A stretch of DNA of 64,000 nt from Acidobacteriota bacterium. GTDB taxonomy: Bacteria; Acidobacteriota; Blastocatellia; UBA7656. Each line of letters opens with the position of its first letter. Within the stretch, counting starts at the first letter, position 1. Of the stretch, positions 9,626 to 17,851 are shown in pieces. The notes under the pieces were generated by a model. That model did not search any database, was not told where the DNA came from, and saw only the letters and a program-made list of their open reading frames with translations. A program made the position numbers and the translations under genes. The stretch spans positions 1 to 64,000 of the forward strand of contig JACQDB010000030.1 of the NCBI GenBank assembly GCA_016201275.1, given 5' to 3'.

Positions 9626-9703
9626 CATCACGAAAAACACCAAAGACACGAAGCCAGAGAATAGATGAATTGCCTTCGTGTTCTTGGCGTTCTTCGTGGT
9701 GCA
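9626..9703. repeat. Imperfect palindrome (CACGAA...TTCGTG family)
   Basis: A left arm around CACGAAAAACACCAAAGACA faces a right arm TTCGTGTTCTTGGCGTTCTT. It is the same family as 3781-3874. It lies just after the AttH-like stop and may act as a transcription end, but there is no clear T tract. Confidence 0.55.
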
Positions 9704-9868
9704 AAGAATTAATTTTGCTCCTACGTTTTTTTCGCAAACGCCATCATCCATAATGGCGTAGCGATCTCCCTTCATTCATTCTTGTCATCAATCCGCTGTT
9801 GCCTGGCTGTGGTATGATAGCCGTGCCCCGCAATTCAAATTCACTACTCAATGACAAGGAGTCCGATT

Positions 9869-10342
9869 TTGAAAAGGCTTATCGCGGCGCTGTGTGCGCT
9901 CATCATTGTTTTGATACTCAACGCAAATTCCACGGCGGCGCAAACCGGCAAAAGCACAGCCGTCGGCAAGGTTCCCGGTTTACTGGAAAAGTCCGGTTTC
10001 AAAGCTGAGAAGTTGAAAGAAGGCGTCTGGCAAATTAACTTTCAAGGCAAGAATCTGAAAGAGTTTCACCTGACCATCACTTTAATCGGCGAGCAATTAA
10101 TCATGTTTGTCGAACTGGCAAACCGCGACGCCGTGAATTTGACGAGCGGCTTGGCAGTGAAGTTGCTGGAGTTGAACGACGCGATGGATACCATCAAATT
10201 TGCGCTCTCGGAAAAATCGCTCTATGCGCGGATAGAGGCGCACGAACGTCTTTTGGATGTGCAGGAGTTGAAGTACATGATCAGTCAAATGTCGGCGGCG
10301 ATTGACGAAGCTTATCCGCAAATCAAAGCGTTCTACAAATAG
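9869..10342 (+). CDS. Small exported protein, YbjN-like fold suspected
   Basis: 157 aa from the TTG start chosen here; an ATG 18 bases upstream is in frame. AAGGAG lies 7 bases before the TTG, and that start puts the signal peptide (MKRLIAALCALIIVLILNA...AAQ) at the very N-terminus, so the TTG is preferred. The mature part (about 130 aa) has alternating strands and a helical C-terminus (LYARIEAHERLLDVQELKYM) reminiscent of YbjN/type III chaperone-like sensory proteins. That resemblance is weak and the function is unknown. Standalone gene. Confidence 0.8.
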   Translation: MKRLIAALCALIIVLILNANSTAAQTGKSTAVGKVPGLLEKSGFKAEKLKEGVWQINFQGKNLKEFHLTITLIGEQLIMFVELANRDAVNLTSGLAVKLLELNDAMDTIKFALSEKSLYARIEAHERLLDVQELKYMISQMSAAIDEAYPQIKAFYK

Positions 10343-10761
10343 ACCGACCGACTGATAGCGAACGGCGAAACCTTCTGAGATACCGACGCTTGAGAGGCGG
10401 ACAAAACTTGCCGCGCCACTCTGCCTATGCGATTTTGCGTTGGCAAGGCGACGCGACGCGAAAGTTTCTGCGGCTAACTTTATCGCTACTTCGGAGCGGC
10501 GCACGGCGGCATAAATTTTCCCAAGAATTACTCTCGACAGCGCAACAAAATCGGAATACAGTACGCATTGGCAACTGCCCTGTAGCAAAAGTAGTACGCC
10601 CTCTCCTCACGGATTCAAAACCATTTACGCCCCTTGCGCCATTGCATTGGTTCGATGCTGACTGTAGGCGGGAAACAGCAGCGCACCTGATTGTACATCA
10701 CCAACCAGCCCCTTGAGAGCGTCGTCTGGCGGCCTTGTTGCCAGTCCGACCCGTACTGTAT
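10343..10761. other. Gene-free gap
   Basis: About 420 bases between the small exported protein and the TPR gene. Both strands show only short, unconvincing frames. No repeat or clear terminator was seen. Confidence 0.5.
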
Positions 10762-11859
10762 ATGGGACTTTTTGACAGCCTGAAAAATCGTAAGAACCGG
10801 GAATTTCATCGGCAAGCGATGGAACTGGGTAGCCGTCTGGCCAGCGAAGGCCAATATGAAGAGGCCATCTATTCCTACACCCAGGCAGTCACGGTGATGC
10901 CGGATGATTTGTACGCCCATCACCGCCTCGGCGAATTATACGCCAAGCTCGCACGCTTCGAGTTCGCCCTCGCCTCTTATCAACGCGCTCTGGCAATAGA
11001 CCCCACCGACCGCATCGCCATCGAAGGCGTCGCCGACATCTATATCGAAACCGAGCGCTATCAGGAAGCCCTGCACGCTTATCAGCAAATTGGCAATCAC
11101 AATTCTTACAATGCCAAACTGCATTTGCATCAGGGCATCGCTTACGAAAAATTGAATCGTTATGAAGAAGCGCTGACGGTGTTTCAACAAGCGCTGGCTA
11201 TTGATGCCAATTCGGTTGCCGTCCATTTTCACATCGGTCTGATTTACCAACAACTGGAGCGCTATGAAGACGCCCTGCACGCCTATGAGCAGGCCATCGG
11301 GTTGAAGTCCGATTATTGCGAAGCCTATTACAAACTCGGCGTCGTGCATTCCAAGTTGCGAAATTGTGAAGACGCCATTGGTGCGTATCAACAAGCCATA
11401 CGCTTGAACGCTGAACACGTCTCGGCGCATTATAATCTGGGCGTCAATCTCTTACGCTTGGGACGCTTTCAGGAAGCTGTAGAAGTGTATAAACGGGCGA
11501 TTCGCATCAATCCGGAGTTTGCCGAAAATCATCACAACCTGGCTGTCGCCTATGCCAATCTCAATCAACACGAAGAGGCTATACGTGCTTACAAGGACGC
11601 CATACTGGTCAAGCCGGAATTCGTTGATGCCTATTTCAATCTCAGCGCCGCTTATCGCAAACAACACCGCTTTGAAGATGCCGCGCAAACTTACAAACAC
11701 GTCATCCGCCTCAAGCCTGAACACACCGAAGCGCATTATAAACTGGGGCAATTGTATATGCAGATGGGCGACCGCGCCTCGGCCTTGAGCCAGTACAAAG
11801 TGCTGCAAGGCTTGCACCCGACAACAGCGCAAAAATTATTCAACGAGATTTATAAGTAA
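10762..11859 (+). CDS. TPR-repeat protein
   Basis: 365 aa from the ATG used here (an in-frame TTG lies 27 bases upstream; neither has a good RBS). After a short charged N-terminus (MGLFDSLKNRKNREFHRQ) the protein is almost entirely tandem 34-residue TPR units, about nine to ten of them, each with the usual A..LG......A...Y..A pattern (for example YKLGVVHSKLRNCEDAIGAYQQAI). No signal peptide or catalytic domain is seen, so it is probably a cytoplasmic scaffold. No partner is suggested by the neighbours. Confidence 0.88.
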   Translation: MGLFDSLKNRKNREFHRQAMELGSRLASEGQYEEAIYSYTQAVTVMPDDLYAHHRLGELYAKLARFEFALASYQRALAIDPTDRIAIEGVADIYIETERYQEALHAYQQIGNHNSYNAKLHLHQGIAYEKLNRYEEALTVFQQALAIDANSVAVHFHIGLIYQQLERYEDALHAYEQAIGLKSDYCEAYYKLGVVHSKLRNCEDAIGAYQQAIRLNAEHVSAHYNLGVNLLRLGRFQEAVEVYKRAIRINPEFAENHHNLAVAYANLNQHEEAIRAYKDAILVKPEFVDAYFNLSAAYRKQHRFEDAAQTYKHVIRLKPEHTEAHYKLGQLYMQMGDRASALSQYKVLQGLHPTTAQKLFNEIYK

Positions 11860-11876
11860 GCGCTATGAATCACGCT

Positions 11877-11990
11877 TAGGATTGTGGATGAAATAAGACG
11901 CAGTTTTTGAGGTTCAGAGGTACGCCTTTAGGCGTGAGTTGACGCAGACGCTTCACGCCTAAAGGCGTAACTCTGAACTTGTACTTTACT
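11877..11990. repeat. Repeat region with one MITE-like end and an internal palindrome
   Basis: TTAGGATTGTGGATGAAATAA at 11876-11896 matches the terminal repeat of the complete element at 42100-42208. It is followed by a long inverted repeat (GTTCAGAGGTACGCCTTTAGG ... reverse complement ending GTAACTCTGAAC). The opposite terminus is missing, so this is a truncated or composite element. It lies between the convergent TPR and hydrolase genes. Confidence 0.5.
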
Positions 11991-12006
11991 TAAACCCTGG
12001 GGCGGC

Positions 12007-12672
12007 TCATTCCATTATGGTGTGCAGCCAGCGGGTGATTTCATCCTGCGCGGCGTTATAGATTTGCGCCGTTGATACGGCCAGTTTTTTCGCCACCGCA
12101 AACGAGTGGTCGCCAGCGGCAATCACATACAGATGCGCCGCCGGTTTTAGTTTTTTCAGGAGGGGTTGCAATTCTTCAGGAGTGCCAAACGGGTCGCGTT
12201 CGCCTTGCGCGAAAAACATGGGTTTATGAATAGCGGCAAGATGCGCGGCGCGCAGTTCGTCGGGTTTACCGGGCGGATGCAGCGGGTAGCCTAGAAAAAC
12301 CAGGCCGCACAAATCTTCTACTCCAGCGGCGGCCACTTGTGAAGCGATGCGTCCGCCCATAGATTTGCCGCCGATGAAAAGTTTATCGGCAGCAAATTTC
12401 TTGCGCGTCGCGGCAATCACAGCGCGATAACAGGCTTCGAGTTTCGCCGCTCTATCGGGCGCTTTGCGGCCTTGTTCGGTGTAAAGAAAATTGAAGGTGA
12501 CAACGGTAAGGCCACGCGCCGCCAAGCCTACAGCGAAACGCACCATAAAATCGCTGTGTTGATTAGCGCCCGCGCCGTGGCCAAGCACGAGAGTCGCGCC
12601 GCAGCGTTTACTTTTAGGAGCGCGATACACTGTAGCGGTGACCGCTTCGCCATCGTTGATGACAACCTTCAT
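12007..12672 (-). CDS. Alpha/beta hydrolase, KANL3/Tex30-like
   Basis: 221 aa. Compact alpha/beta hydrolase with an oxyanion-side LVLGHGAGANQHSDFM motif near residue 30. The nucleophile elbow GKSMGGR (Ser near 104) and the catalytic His in AAGDHSFAVAKK (about 190) are visible; an acid residue is likely in GERDPFGTPEEL. This matches the KANL3/Tex30 dienelactone-hydrolase-like family of cytosolic serine hydrolases; the substrate is unknown. Its start codon overlaps the stop of a 43-aa membrane protein (ATGA), so the two are probably translated together. Confidence 0.85.
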   Translation of the reverse strand: MKVVINDGEAVTATVYRAPKSKRCGATLVLGHGAGANQHSDFMVRFAVGLAARGLTVVTFNFLYTEQGRKAPDRAAKLEACYRAVIAATRKKFAADKLFIGGKSMGGRIASQVAAAGVEDLCGLVFLGYPLHPPGKPDELRAAHLAAIHKPMFFAQGERDPFGTPEELQPLLKKLKPAAHLYVIAAGDHSFAVAKKLAVSTAQIYNAAQDEITRWLHTIME

Positions 12673-12800
12673 GGCTTGGTCGTGTCAGGAACAAGATAGT
12701 ACAAAATCGCCCAGACCATCAGGACAAACAACGCCAGCGTGAATACCACAGCCACCAGTTTCTGCATGAATAATTGTTTTGGAGTAAGTTCTTCTGCCAT
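12669..12800 (-). CDS. 43-aa single-span membrane protein
   Basis: Too short for usual gene-size cut-offs, but convincing. ATG at 12800, 43 codons, stop TGA whose ATGA overlaps the hydrolase start. The protein begins MAEELTPKQLFMQK, then has one hydrophobic helix of about 25 residues (LVAVVFTLALFVLMVWAILYYLV) and ends PDTTKP. The composition and position resemble a short membrane anchor or subunit. The spacing to the hydrolase argues for a functional pair. No homologue was recognised; no strong RBS is seen. Confidence 0.65.
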   Translation of the reverse strand: MAEELTPKQLFMQKLVAVVFTLALFVLMVWAILYYLVPDTTKP

Positions 12801-12855
12801 AGCGGCGACATAATAACTGGACTCTGCCCCAAAGAGCAATATAGTCTTTGGCTTT

Positions 12856-13030
12856 CTGAATCACGATCACGAGATCACGATCACGAGGAATCGTTCATGC
12901 CTCTCTGCGTACCTCTGCGCGTTCCTCTGCGTACTCTGCGTTTCATACGAGCTTCACGCTCATTAAACCGCAGAGGCACGCAGAGGTTATCGCAGAGGTA
13001 CGCAGGGAGGAACACGCAGAGGTCGCGGGC
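12856..13030. repeat. Inverted array of CCTCTGCGTA / TACGCAGAGG units
   Basis: A short GATCACGA array (12862-12888) is followed by pyrimidine-side copies (CTCTGCGTACCTCTGCG from 12902). Purine-side copies (CGCAGAGGCACGCAGAGG from 12968 to about 13022) form the other arm of a long imperfect hairpin. This fills most of the gap upstream of murB. Confidence 0.6.
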
Positions 13031-13077
13031 AACCAAGGTTGGAACGATTCTCGCTCATCAAAATGCGGAGAGTTAGA

Positions 13078-14157
13078 TTGTCGAATCACGAAGCAGCGAT
13101 CAAAGAAAATGTGCCGCTGGCGCAACTCACGAGCTTGGGCATAGGCGGCACGGCGCGCTATTTTCTGGAAGCAACCGACAGCGCCAGCCTCGCGTCAGCC
13201 GTCGGCTGGGCGCGTTCCCAAAATCTGCCGCTCTTTATACTCGGCGGCGGCAGCAATGTCGTCATCGCCGATGAAGGCTTCAAAGGGCTGGTCGTTCACA
13301 TCAATATTCGCGGCATCGAAGCGCGCCTTGAACCGCATCAGGCGATCATCAAAGTGGGCGCGGGCGTCGAGTGGGACGACTGCGTAAAAATGTGTGTAGC
13401 CAATGATTGGGTGGGCCTCGAATGTTTATCGGGCATTCCCGGCAGAGTCGGCGCAACGCCAATTCAAAACGTCGGCGCTTACGGACAGGAGGTCAGCGAA
13501 ACCATCGTCGCTGTCGAAGCCTTTGATACGCAAACCAACCACCTCGTTGAACTGTCCGCCAGCGAATGCGCCTTCGGTTATCGCGCCAGCCGCTTCAAAT
13601 CTCAAGACCGCAATCGCTTCATCATTACCAATGTGACTTACAAACTCAACCTCCACGGCCAGCCTGCGATACGCTACGCCGATTTGCAAACCTATTTTGC
13701 CGAACAACTCATCACCAATCCCAACCTTGCCGAAACGCGCCAGGCGGTGCTGACCATACGTCGCCGCAAAGCCATGGTCATTGACCCAAATGACCCCGAT
13801 TCGCGCAGCGTCGGCTCGTTCTTCGTCAACCCTGTTGTCACGCATGAAGCCTTCGAGTCAATCAAACAACGCGCCGAGAAAACCGGAAAAACCCTTGATA
13901 AAATGCCGGTTTTTCCCGCCGCCAAGCGCTCCGTAAAATTATCCGCCGCGTGGTTGATCGAACACGCTGGCATCTCGCGCGGTACGGTTTACGGCAACGT
14001 CGGCACCTCAAGCAAACACGCCCTCGCCATCATCAATCGCGGCGGCGGCACAGCGCGTGAAGTCGTCGAATTGTACAAACTAATTCAAGCTCGCGTGCAA
14101 GATACCTTCGGCATCACGCTTGCACCCGAACCCCTCTTCGTAGGCTTTGACCTATGA
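13078..14157 (+). CDS. murB: UDP-N-acetylmuramate dehydrogenase
   Basis: 359 aa from the TTG start chosen because GGAG lies 7 bases upstream; in-frame codons at 13063 (ATG) and 13039 (TTG) have poorer context. MurB reduces UDP-GlcNAc-enolpyruvate to UDP-MurNAc with NADPH and FAD in peptidoglycan precursor synthesis (cytoplasm). Seen: the FAD-binding N-terminus NVPLAQLTSLGIGGTARYF, the phosphate loop LGGGSNVVIADEGF, the SGIPGRVGATPIQNVGAYGQEV block, RSVGSFFVNPVV with the catalytic Ser, and a C-terminus ending FGITLAPEPLFVGF. Motifs and length fit a normal, complete enzyme. It stands alone, not in a dcw cluster. Confidence 0.96.
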   Translation: MSNHEAAIKENVPLAQLTSLGIGGTARYFLEATDSASLASAVGWARSQNLPLFILGGGSNVVIADEGFKGLVVHINIRGIEARLEPHQAIIKVGAGVEWDDCVKMCVANDWVGLECLSGIPGRVGATPIQNVGAYGQEVSETIVAVEAFDTQTNHLVELSASECAFGYRASRFKSQDRNRFIITNVTYKLNLHGQPAIRYADLQTYFAEQLITNPNLAETRQAVLTIRRRKAMVIDPNDPDSRSVGSFFVNPVVTHEAFESIKQRAEKTGKTLDKMPVFPAAKRSVKLSAAWLIEHAGISRGTVYGNVGTSSKHALAIINRGGGTAREVVELYKLIQARVQDTFGITLAPEPLFVGFDL

Positions 14158-14409
14158 TCCGAGGGTCGCCGTTGCAGCCTTGATAAAACAGCGATGATAC
14201 AAAGCAAAGGCGAACCTAATCTATGAATATGCGTTGCGTCCCTAGCCGTCCTCTCTGCTTCATTGGCGAAGTGGCCTGAACCGGAATCGCGTCGCAACCG
14301 TAAAGCCGCACATAAAAGTTTTCACCTGATGACACGAAACCGGCTACTGTTGCCCGTTTCACGCCATCGAATGTTTTCAGCAAGACGGCGTGCAGCCCTG
14401 AGCGTATGG

Positions 14410-16578
14410 CTAGGTCGCCGAAAACGTCGCGCAGTAACGGACAAATTCTCTGGCCTCTGCCACGCGCTCTTGCGCGACGTTCTCTGGTGCAACGCTCACT
14501 TGCCATTCCGCAAAACGCGCCGCAAGATTCGCCCACGCGCCATGCGTCAAGCCCGATAAGACAAACAGATTTTCAAATTCCCACAGCGCCTCTTCACTGG
14601 TAAACGGATCCACTAGACGTTCATACAGCGGCACACGCGCCGCCGCCGCCGCCGCTTCATAAGCCGCCCGTTGCGCCTGCTCATACTCCTTGTGATAAAG
14701 CAACGCCTCGGCCTGCGCCAACCCTTCTTTTGCCTGCTCAATGGTCGGTATCGCTTCCGCCACGGTTGCACCGGCGCACTCACCTTTGACGCCTTGGCGT
14801 ATGGCGAAGCGTTCGTTTTCGTGGCCGTAATCCTGATAAGACGTCGGGTCATCGGCAAAGTCCGGCACGGCGCGCAATGGCTCCAACGCCGCTTTCAAAC
14901 GCTCATCGCCAACTCGCGCCGCAAAAGCGTTGAAGTCTTCGGCGGCGCGGCCTTCCTCTTGATACAGTTGCAACAGCGTTTCAATCACCTGCACGCTGCG
15001 CCTTGCGGGAAACTTACCGATGAGGCGTCCGAATTGCGCGCTGTCCGGGTTGGTCTGTCCGCCTACGAATAACAGATGCGCGGGAACGGTGCGCCCTTGG
15101 TGTGAAAAAGCGGCGGCGTGAAAACCTATGTCGGCGATGGCGTGTTGCGCGCAACCGTTCGGGCAGCCAGAAATTTTCACGCGCAGCGGTCGCGCCAACT
15201 CGCTGAATTTGGCCAGCGCGCCATCGAAAGCTTCGGAGATCGCGCTGCCCAAACCTTTCGCAGAAGCGATTCCCAACCGACAGGTATCCGAACCCGGACA
15301 GGTCGTCACATCGGTTACCGTGCCTGCGCCGATTTCAACCAGCGATATTTTTTTGAGCGCCAGATACAAATCAAACAACTCTTCTTCACGCGCCCACGGC
15401 AGATAAAGATTCTGCTCAATTGAAACCCGCAACTGCCCTGCGGAAAATTGCTGCGCTACGTCGGCCAGTTGTCGCGCTCGTTCCGCCGTTATGTCGCCGA
15501 GTTTGATTCGCACCTGAACGCCGCGAAATCCCGCGACCTTGTGTGCGACGACCGCAGCGCGCACCCAATGGCGAAAGCCACGGTCTTCGGTGCGCGGGTC
15601 TAACTGCGCCAGTCCGCGTGAGCGCGACAACGGTTCGGCTGGTAGCGGTTCGCGCTTCGCAACCTCATCCTTGAACGCAAGCGCACCGATTAACTCGCGC
15701 TCGTTTTCCAAGGCTTCTAAAAACGCTTCCCACCCCATCGTCTGTATAAGAAATTTCATGCGCGCCTTCATACGCGATTTGCGTTCGCCGTAGCGATCAA
15801 AAACCCGCAGCACCGCCGTCGTCAGGTTGAACAATTCTTCGACCGGCAGAAACTCCGTATAAAGGTGCGCCAGATGCGGCGCACCGCCCAAACCGCCGCC
15901 CATATAAACTTTGAAGCCGCGTTTGAGTTGTCCATCCACGATGCGATTGACCGCCCAGAAACCCAGATCATGGATGCGTAAAGCCGAGTGATCTTCGGCG
16001 CACCCCTCGAAGGTGATTTTGAATTTTCGCCCCAGATTCTGATGCTGTTTATGGCGCACCAGAAAGCGAAACAACGCCTCGGCATACGGCAGGACATTGA
16101 AGGCTTCGTTGTGCGAAACCCCGGCGCGATAACAAGCGGTGATGTTTCGCACGGTGTTGCCGCAGGCTTCGCGTGTGGTGATGCCGACGGCTGCCAGAAA
16201 GCGCAACAAGGCGGGCGCTTCTTCGAGGCGCACATAATACAACTGCGCGTCTTCGCGTGTGGTGAAGTGAATGAAGTTGCTGCCGAAGCGGTCTGCGGCA
16301 TCGGCCAGTCGCGTCAATTGTTCGGCGGAAAGAAAGCCGCCGGGAATTTTGATGCGCTGCATCTGCACGCCCTCCTGACGTTGGGCATAAGTGCCGAAAT
16401 GCAGTCGCAGTTTCTGCATTTTCGTTTCGCCGATTTCACCGGCGAGGTATTTGCGAATCTGCGCTTCGTAATTTGCCAGTTCGTTTTCGACATCATCCGG
16501 CAGCGTCGGCAGCAAGGCTTCGACATCGGCAAGCATAGGCGGCTTCAACGCGACCGTCTCTACAGGGTTTACGCTCAT
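14410..16578 (-). CDS. Siroheme sulfite/nitrite reductase with C-terminal extension
   Basis: 722 aa. Ferredoxin-type nitrite/sulfite reductase hemoprotein. Two ferredoxin-like half domains (for example IPGGFLSAEQLTRLADAAD near 75) flank the cofactor segments. The [4Fe-4S]-siroheme cysteines are present as TCPGSDTC and SGCPNGCAQH (about residues 425-475). It performs six-electron reduction of sulfite to sulfide or nitrite to ammonia in the cytoplasm; which one cannot be settled from motifs alone. The last 130 residues or so (from IPTIEQAKEGLAQAEALLYH) form an extra helical domain resembling HEPN, absent from E. coli CysI. GAGGAG six bases before the ATG. Preceded by a structured leader with a terminator. 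Confidence 0.9.
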   Translation of the reverse strand: MSVNPVETVALKPPMLADVEALLPTLPDDVENELANYEAQIRKYLAGEIGETKMQKLRLHFGTYAQRQEGVQMQRIKIPGGFLSAEQLTRLADAADRFGSNFIHFTTREDAQLYYVRLEEAPALLRFLAAVGITTREACGNTVRNITACYRAGVSHNEAFNVLPYAEALFRFLVRHKQHQNLGRKFKITFEGCAEDHSALRIHDLGFWAVNRIVDGQLKRGFKVYMGGGLGGAPHLAHLYTEFLPVEELFNLTTAVLRVFDRYGERKSRMKARMKFLIQTMGWEAFLEALENERELIGALAFKDEVAKREPLPAEPLSRSRGLAQLDPRTEDRGFRHWVRAAVVAHKVAGFRGVQVRIKLGDITAERARQLADVAQQFSAGQLRVSIEQNLYLPWAREEELFDLYLALKKISLVEIGAGTVTDVTTCPGSDTCRLGIASAKGLGSAISEAFDGALAKFSELARPLRVKISGCPNGCAQHAIADIGFHAAAFSHQGRTVPAHLLFVGGQTNPDSAQFGRLIGKFPARRSVQVIETLLQLYQEEGRAAEDFNAFAARVGDERLKAALEPLRAVPDFADDPTSYQDYGHENERFAIRQGVKGECAGATVAEAIPTIEQAKEGLAQAEALLYHKEYEQAQRAAYEAAAAAARVPLYERLVDPFTSEEALWEFENLFVLSGLTHGAWANLAARFAEWQVSVAPENVAQERVAEAREFVRYCATFSAT

Positions 16579-16584
16579 GATAAT

Positions 16585-16615
16585 CTCCTCAAAAAAAATC
16601 CGGCTTCGGATCAGG
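16585..16615 (-). terminator. Weak hairpin plus T tract just before the reductase RBS
   Basis: On the minus strand ATCCG-AAGC-CGGAT is followed by eight T and then GAGGAG. The five-pair stem is weak, but its position just ahead of the RBS makes it a possible part of leader control. Confidence 0.3.
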
Positions 16616-16627
16616 TCAAAAAAGCAA

Positions 16628-16720
16628 AGCGCCCCGATTCCTGTTTAGGAACCGAGGCGCTTGGGGTGCCACTTTCAATCATCCTTGAGCCAGGTCAATC
16701 CTTCTGGACTAGAGATCGGT
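16628..16720 (-). promoter_or_regulatory. Structured leader with intrinsic terminator upstream of sulfite/nitrite reductase
   Basis: On the minus strand a strong hairpin (AGCGCCTCGGTTCCT, loop AAAC, AGGAATCGGGGCGCT; 16628-16661) is followed by TTGCTTTTTTT, about 50 bases before the start codon. That is a terminator inside the 5' leader of the gene it precedes. Immediately upstream is GAAAGTGGCACCCC, whose CACCCC can compete for the GGGGCGC arm. The TGGCACC looks like a T-box, but no stem I or specifier loop was recognised and the N base (C) does not fit tRNA-Cys. Function as an attenuator is inference. Confidence 0.5.
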
Positions 16721-17121
16721 TCCATACCAACATACCCATACAGCAACAAGGACAAAGACACGCCTGACGCAGACGAGCAGCACGGCGGCTGGCGTTTGCG
16801 GTGTCAAAGTTTTGTTGTGCGGTTTGTGGAACCATTAATTTAATCTCAACTCAATAAAATCTGTAGTCTCGAAAACTAGCACCGGCCTTGCGCGCCTGTC
16901 AACCGAGGTCTGGCAGCGATAACCGGGGAGATTAATTGGTTCTGTCCTGAAGCGGAAAAGCGCTCACCTGAAAAACGCCCTGAGATCGTTAAGAAAGTGG
17001 TAGAAGCGAGAGGAGCAAAGTAGGGGAAGTCTTTGCAATAGTCGCTTTCAAGTTTAAAAAATCAGATTCCACATGACCATCAATCCTGTGGTAGTATTTT
17101 GCCTCTTCAACCGGTTCAGTA
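16721..17121. other. Gene-free gap
   Basis: About 400 bases between the reductase leader and the toxin island. It contains the probable distal part of the reductase leader or promoter (minus strand); nothing else was recognised. A plus-strand stop at 17092 limits any upstream extension of the toxin frame. Confidence 0.5.
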
Positions 17122-17454
17122 TTGTCGGAGTCTATATCAGTGCCATATACTAAAGGATCCTATCCCCCTAGACTAGGGCAGCACTTTGATGACCACGGGG
17201 CAGATTTTGGTGCCGCAACAGAGGCGGAGTACGAAGCGATGGCAGATGATTTTTTAGGGAGTCCATTACAACACGGTAGCGAAGAAGACAAAGATAGTGA
17301 GGGGAATTTAATTCGTTATAATCGTCTTAATGATTATTTTGGTATCCTTGCCCCTGATGGTTATATACGCACTTTTTATAAGCCAAAACCCGGGAGCAAG
17401 GGACACGGTCACCGAACAAACTATATTTACTTTAAGGCGAGGTGCAAAAAATGA
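17122..17454 (+). CDS. Orphan polymorphic-toxin C-terminal domain (BECR-type RNase suspected)
   Basis: Up to 110 aa from a TTG; a GTG at 17140 is an alternative and there is no ATG. The frame opens only from 17095, so no delivery domain is attached. The sequence has the pattern of toxin tips found at the ends of YD/RHS, CdiA and similar proteins: a PPRLGQHFDDHGADFGA opening, an EYEAMADDFL helix, then RYNRLNDYFGILAPDGYIRT and FYKPKPG. Those features fit the BECR (barnase/EndoU/colicin/RelE) RNase-like families; the exact family is inference. It overlaps the next gene by ATGA, as toxin and immunity genes often do. It may be a 5'-truncated fragment of a larger toxin. Confidence 0.7.
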   Translation: MSESISVPYTKGSYPPRLGQHFDDHGADFGAATEAEYEAMADDFLGSPLQHGSEEDKDSEGNLIRYNRLNDYFGILAPDGYIRTFYKPKPGSKGHGHRTNYIYFKARCKK

Positions 17455-17843
17455 AATATACTTGTCCTGTTTGTGGATATAAAGATTTATTGGAACCTCC
17501 GAAAAACGATATGATTTGCCCTTCTTGTGGCACCCAATTTGGCTATCATGATTCAGGTGTCACGCATGAGAAATTGCGAGCTGCCTGGCTGAATGAAGGC
17601 GCTTTGTGGCATAGTCGTAGAATTCATCCCCCTAAAGACTGGAATGCTTATAAGCAACTTGAAGGACTCGGTATTTTTCACTTTAGTGAAGCAGCCTCCA
17701 TTACTCGCACAGAAGTAAAAATCCTTGATATCGTGACAGGAACTTTTATTGGCCCCCTGAGTAATGTTTCAATCAGTAGGTCGCTTAGTCTTTGGGGAAC
17801 CTTGCTTGAGGCACCACAACACGTTCATTTAGCTCGCTCATAG
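17451..17843 (+). CDS. Zinc-ribbon protein, probable immunity partner of the upstream toxin
   Basis: 130 aa from the ATG at 17451, chosen for the ATGA overlap with the toxin stop and GAGG about 8 bases upstream. The N-terminus holds two CxxC pairs (CPVCGYKD and CPSCGTQFGY), a zinc ribbon of the CPCC type, followed by HEKLRAAWLNEGALWHSRR. Small Cys-rich proteins of this shape are commonly encoded right after polymorphic-toxin domains and are thought to be antitoxins. The C-terminal 50 residues have no recognised motif. Codon use is AT-richer than in the flanking genes. Confidence 0.75.
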   Translation: MKYTCPVCGYKDLLEPPKNDMICPSCGTQFGYHDSGVTHEKLRAAWLNEGALWHSRRIHPPKDWNAYKQLEGLGIFHFSEAASITRTEVKILDIVTGTFIGPLSNVSISRSLSLWGTLLEAPQHVHLARS

Positions 17844-17851
17844 GATGGCTT

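Noticed and set aside
16661-16680. T-box riboswitch before the siroheme reductase
   Set aside because: GTGGCACC resembles the T-box, but no stem I or specifier loop was recognised, and the N base would pair with a G discriminator, which does not suit tRNA-Cys. Kept only as an unassigned leader.
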